Shown: one piece after another, positions 6,326-7,904 of the stretch
Numbering within the stretch: position 1 is the first letter of the stretch
Layout: the number at the start of each line of letters is the position of its first letter
Position numbers and translations under genes: made by a program
The notes under the pieces: model-generated
The model's input: only the letters and a program-made list of their open reading frames with translations
What the model was told of the DNA's origin: nothing
Database searches by the model: none
Assembly (NCBI GenBank): GCA_031278795.1
Contig: JAITJT010000181.1
Location: 1 to 7,904 of the forward strand
DNA from: Deltaproteobacteria bacterium
GTDB taxonomy: Bacteria > Desulfobacterota > Desulfarculia > Adiutricales > Adiutricaceae
Direction of reading: 5' to 3'
DNA length: 7,904 nucleotides

Positions 6326-7072
6326 CTATTTGTCCCAAAAGGGGGGCAAATATATCTCTTTGGGGGGCGGGGGGAGCTCCTCGGCCTTTGGGGCGGGCTT
6401 GGGTGCCATGCTAGCTACGGCCGGGCCCTTCCCCTTCCCCTCCAGGATGAGGCTGTCGAGGTCCTCTTCCAGGTCTTTGGGTATCCGGGGCACGGGGAGG
6501 TCCGGGACATCCTCTGAGGCTACCTCCGGGTGCTCGGAGATGGTACCGCCAAAGTACTCCAAGAGCTCCTTTAAGCCCATGTGGTTGTAACCCTGGCAGA
6601 TGGCCCCGCAGCGCCATACCTGCTTTTTGTATATCTCGAAGAGGAGAACCGCCCTCTCCTCTTGGAAAAAGGAGCCGTCAAAGTTGAAGGATAACTTGTT
6701 CTCGCCGTTTACGTTTTTCATTATAAGGGAACTGGGGCCAAGATCTTTGAAGCTTTGGTAACCGTCCACGGTCAAGGTGAAAAGGAGTCTGGGTAGGAAA
6801 TAGGGGATCTTTTGTAGATCGCAGAGGAATATGGCCTCAGTTGAGGTGAGCTTTAGTATTTTCAAGGCGTTTAAGGGCGCTGTTCTGTGGTTGTAGAAGA
6901 CAAAGTAGCTGTCGTTGGAGAGTATGCCGAACTCATCCAGGCCGAAGCAGCAAATATCCACCTCGCTTGGGTGGGGCCAGGTGAGCTTGATGGCGATAAA
7001 AAATGTGTGATCCTGTTTTGGGTCAGTATCAAGATTTATCTTAGTTTTCTGTCCCCTAACGAGTTTCAGCAT
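6326..7072 (-). CDS. TerD-family stress protein with Pro-rich C-terminal extension (248 aa)
   Basis: Residues 1-178 match the TerD fold of tellurite-resistance and stress proteins: LVRGQKTKINL at the start, VDICCFGLDEFGIL, SNDSYFVFYNHRTAP (the FVFYN signature), LLFTLTVDGYQSF, RAVLLFEIYKK, and the closing GAICQGYNHMGLKELLEYFGG. Family members typically bind calcium and act in envelope or phage-related stress. Here the acidic GDNxTGxGxGDDE loop normally found after FVFYN is absent (APLNALKILKLTSTEAIFL instead), and VDLDAS is reduced to VDICC, so metal binding is probably altered. Residues 180-248 are an acidic then Ala/Pro/Lys-rich linker ending in IYLPPFWDK, perhaps a docking tail. ATG 7072 has AAGGT about 8 nt upstream. 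The gene is convergent with the recombinase and alone, not in a ter operon. The function in this cell is unknown. Confidence 0.85.
   Translation of the reverse strand: MLKLVRGQKTKINLDTDPKQDHTFFIAIKLTWPHPSEVDICCFGLDEFGILSNDSYFVFYNHRTAPLNALKILKLTSTEAIFLCDLQKIPYFLPRLLFTLTVDGYQSFKDLGPSSLIMKNVNGENKLSFNFDGSFFQEERAVLLFEIYKKQVWRCGAICQGYNHMGLKELLEYFGGTISEHPEVASEDVPDLPVPRIPKDLEEDLDSLILEGKGKGPAVASMAPKPAPKAEELPPPPKEIYLPPFWDK
6327..6352. terminator. Hairpin between the convergent recombinase and TerD genes, possible two-way terminator
   Basis: A 10-bp stem with one G-T wobble (6327-6336 with 6343-6352, 6-nt loop) covers the 3' end of the TerD-like gene and lies about 45 bp past the recombinase stop. It is placed where a shared terminator for convergent genes would be, but neither strand shows a proper T-run after it, so the call is weak. 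Confidence 0.3.
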
Positions 7073-7112
7073 GTCTCTTACCTTGGAAATATTTAAATGG
7101 TTAGCGCTGGTT

Positions 7113-7118
7113 ATATTA
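7113..7118 (-). promoter_or_regulatory. Extended -10-like element for the TerD-family gene
   Basis: On the minus strand the sequence reads TGCTAATAT, an extended -10 pattern with a two-base departure from TATAAT in the hexamer. No -35 match is seen. An AGCGCT palindrome (7103-7108) lies just downstream, near the predicted start, and could be an operator. The leader would be about 35-40 nt. Confidence 0.3.
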
Positions 7119-7436
7119 GCATGGGCTAAAAAAGGACGCGTAAGGACCCTAAGGGGGTGGTGCGGCCCTCAAAAGGCGTACTTATGGGAATTTCACCCTA
7201 GTCCAAAAGATTCGAAAAGCTAATACGTCCTAAGCCAATTTAGAAGGATAATCAAATACACTCTCATTGTCAAGAGAAAGCGGGCCTTCTAAGGGCGTTT
7301 ACACCAAGGGCACTGTTAACATATATTTGACATCAAAAATTGGCGCAAGAACAGTAGAAAAATATTAGGAATAGCTAATAAGTACATAGGTTTTTAACTC
7401 AGGGGCTTGGAACTTAGGGGACTTATATTAGATCGC

Positions 7437-7469
7437 GCTAGTGACTAGCTTGTTAGCGCTGTATATAAT
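7437..7469 (+). promoter_or_regulatory. Promoter-like site overlapping a 13-bp palindrome
   Basis: GTGACT (7441-7446) and TATAAT (7464-7469) are 17 bp apart: a 4/6 -35 box and a perfect -10 box. The palindrome GCTAGTGACTAGC (7437-7449) covers the -35 box, and AGCGCT (7455-7460) sits in the spacer. This is an operator-in-promoter layout. Transcription would start near 7476 and run right into DNA with no recognised gene. Confidence 0.4.
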
Positions 7470-7638
7470 GAAACTTACTAATCACTCTCACGCGTCTTTG
7501 GAGGAATGGTTTTTAAAAATTTAAAAGCCAATACCGCCCCCGTATATTCGTCATAGCTAGTAAGGAGTAGCGCTGGAATTTACAATAAGTGGCTTTGTTC
7601 CCTCAATTGGAATCATGGAAAACATCCCATAAATGAAA

Positions 7639-7680
7639 ACTCCGCGATAAAACTCACAGCGCTCATCAACTACGCGGAGT
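7639..7680. repeat. 8-bp perfect inverted repeat ACTCCGCG/CGCGGAGT
   Basis: The arms at 7639-7646 and 7673-7680 are perfectly complementary around a 26-nt loop that contains one AGCGCT (7658-7663). The arms are GC-rich in AT-rich surroundings, which favours a real stem in RNA or a protein-binding dyad. No T-run follows closely, so it is not a clear terminator. Confidence 0.45.
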
Positions 7681-7836
7681 CTCTAAACTATCTAAAAAAT
7701 TTCACGTTTTTATTGAGTCCCGGGCGTAAAGAGCTCTTCCTCCCCTCTCCCACCCGCGAAAGCCCCCTCTCCAGGCTATTTATCCAATTTTATCAACATA
7801 ATGTTAAAAATAAAAAGAAACATATGCATATTGTAT

Positions 7837-7890
7837 AGCGCTCCCTCCACCACTCGCGAGCGCTCCCTCCATCACTTGCGAGCTCCCCCA
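7837..7890. repeat. 22-bp tandem repeat, two copies plus a degenerate third
   Basis: Units at 7837-7858 and 7859-7880 differ at two positions (both C to T), start with AGCGCTCCCTCC and end with GCG. A degraded third begins at 7881 (AGCTCCCCCACCTCCA). The junction forms CTCGCGAG (7853-7860). The array is C-rich on the plus strand, in contrast with the AT-rich DNA to its left, and may continue beyond the window. Confidence 0.75.
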
Positions 7891-7904
7891 CCTCCACAAG
7901 AATA

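Larger units (their letters stand above)
7073..7904. other. AT-rich intergenic region without a convincing gene
   Basis: About 830 bp right of the TerD-like gene lacks any frame I would call a gene. It holds TTAGAAGG/CCTTCTAA (7240-7247 / 7285-7292), a promoter-like site over a palindrome (7437-7469), a 16-codon frame 7506-7556 with GGAGG placed too close (1 nt) to its ATG, ACTCCGCG/CGCGGAGT (7639-7646 / 7673-7680), six AGCGCT hexamers between 7103 and 7864, and a 22-bp tandem repeat at the right edge. It could carry a small RNA, an element end or decayed genes. Confidence 0.5.

Noticed and set aside
6330..6617. Plus- and minus-strand frames over the Pro-rich tail of the TerD-like gene
   Set aside because: They are shadows of Pro/Ala/Lys codons in the TerD-like gene, low complexity, with no start signals.
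7327..7332. Perfect TTGACA as a -35 box
   Set aside because: No -10-like hexamer lies 16-18 bp downstream (sequence there is ACAGT-like), so it is probably a chance match.
7837..7890. Short CRISPR array
   Set aside because: The units are directly adjacent with no spacers, and only two are well preserved.

Overview
The window is bacterial, and its best-supported gene product points to a Gram-negative cell: a channel protein with a signal peptide and a large pre-channel (probably periplasmic) region. Genes are GC-rich, with many GCC, CTC, ATC and AGG codons. The long intergenic stretches are strongly AT-rich. Recognisable genes cover only about two thirds of the window, which is low for a bacterium and fits an accessory region or a host-associated or eroding genome. 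The lineage cannot be fixed from this window; a deltaproteobacterial-type (Desulfobacterota) relative is only a guess from protein style and codon use.

Layout from left to right. (1) The 5' end of a minus-strand zinc-ribbon protein, cut by the window edge. (2) A 443-bp divergent intergenic region with duplicated motifs and an 18-bp perfect palindrome. (3) A large MscS-superfamily mechanosensitive channel on the plus strand, followed by a rho-independent terminator. (4) About 0.9 kb of AT-rich DNA containing a 13-unit AAAGCY hexamer array. (5) A plus-strand 348-aa protein that looks like the DNA-binding N-terminal domain of a tyrosine recombinase with no catalytic domain, ending in a histone-H1-like Lys/Ala/Thr/Pro tail. 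(6) A 313-bp spacer with inverted repeats. (7) A complete tyrosine recombinase with the full R-K-H-R-H-Y set. (8) Convergent to it, a TerD-family protein on the minus strand whose usual acidic metal-binding loop is missing. (9) About 0.83 kb of AT-rich DNA with no convincing gene, but with a promoter-like site over a palindrome, a cluster of AGCGCT hexamers, an inverted repeat and a 22-bp tandem repeat at the right edge.

The most interesting unit is the pair formed by the catalytic-domain-less, H1-tailed protein and the intact recombinase just downstream. The first could be an architectural or decoy DNA-binding partner of the second, or a domesticated integrase. This is inference from domain appearance and adjacency; the genes are 313 bp apart and probably have separate promoters. 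The channel, the TerD-like protein and the zinc-ribbon protein are each recognisable as families, but nothing shows that they act with the recombinase pair.
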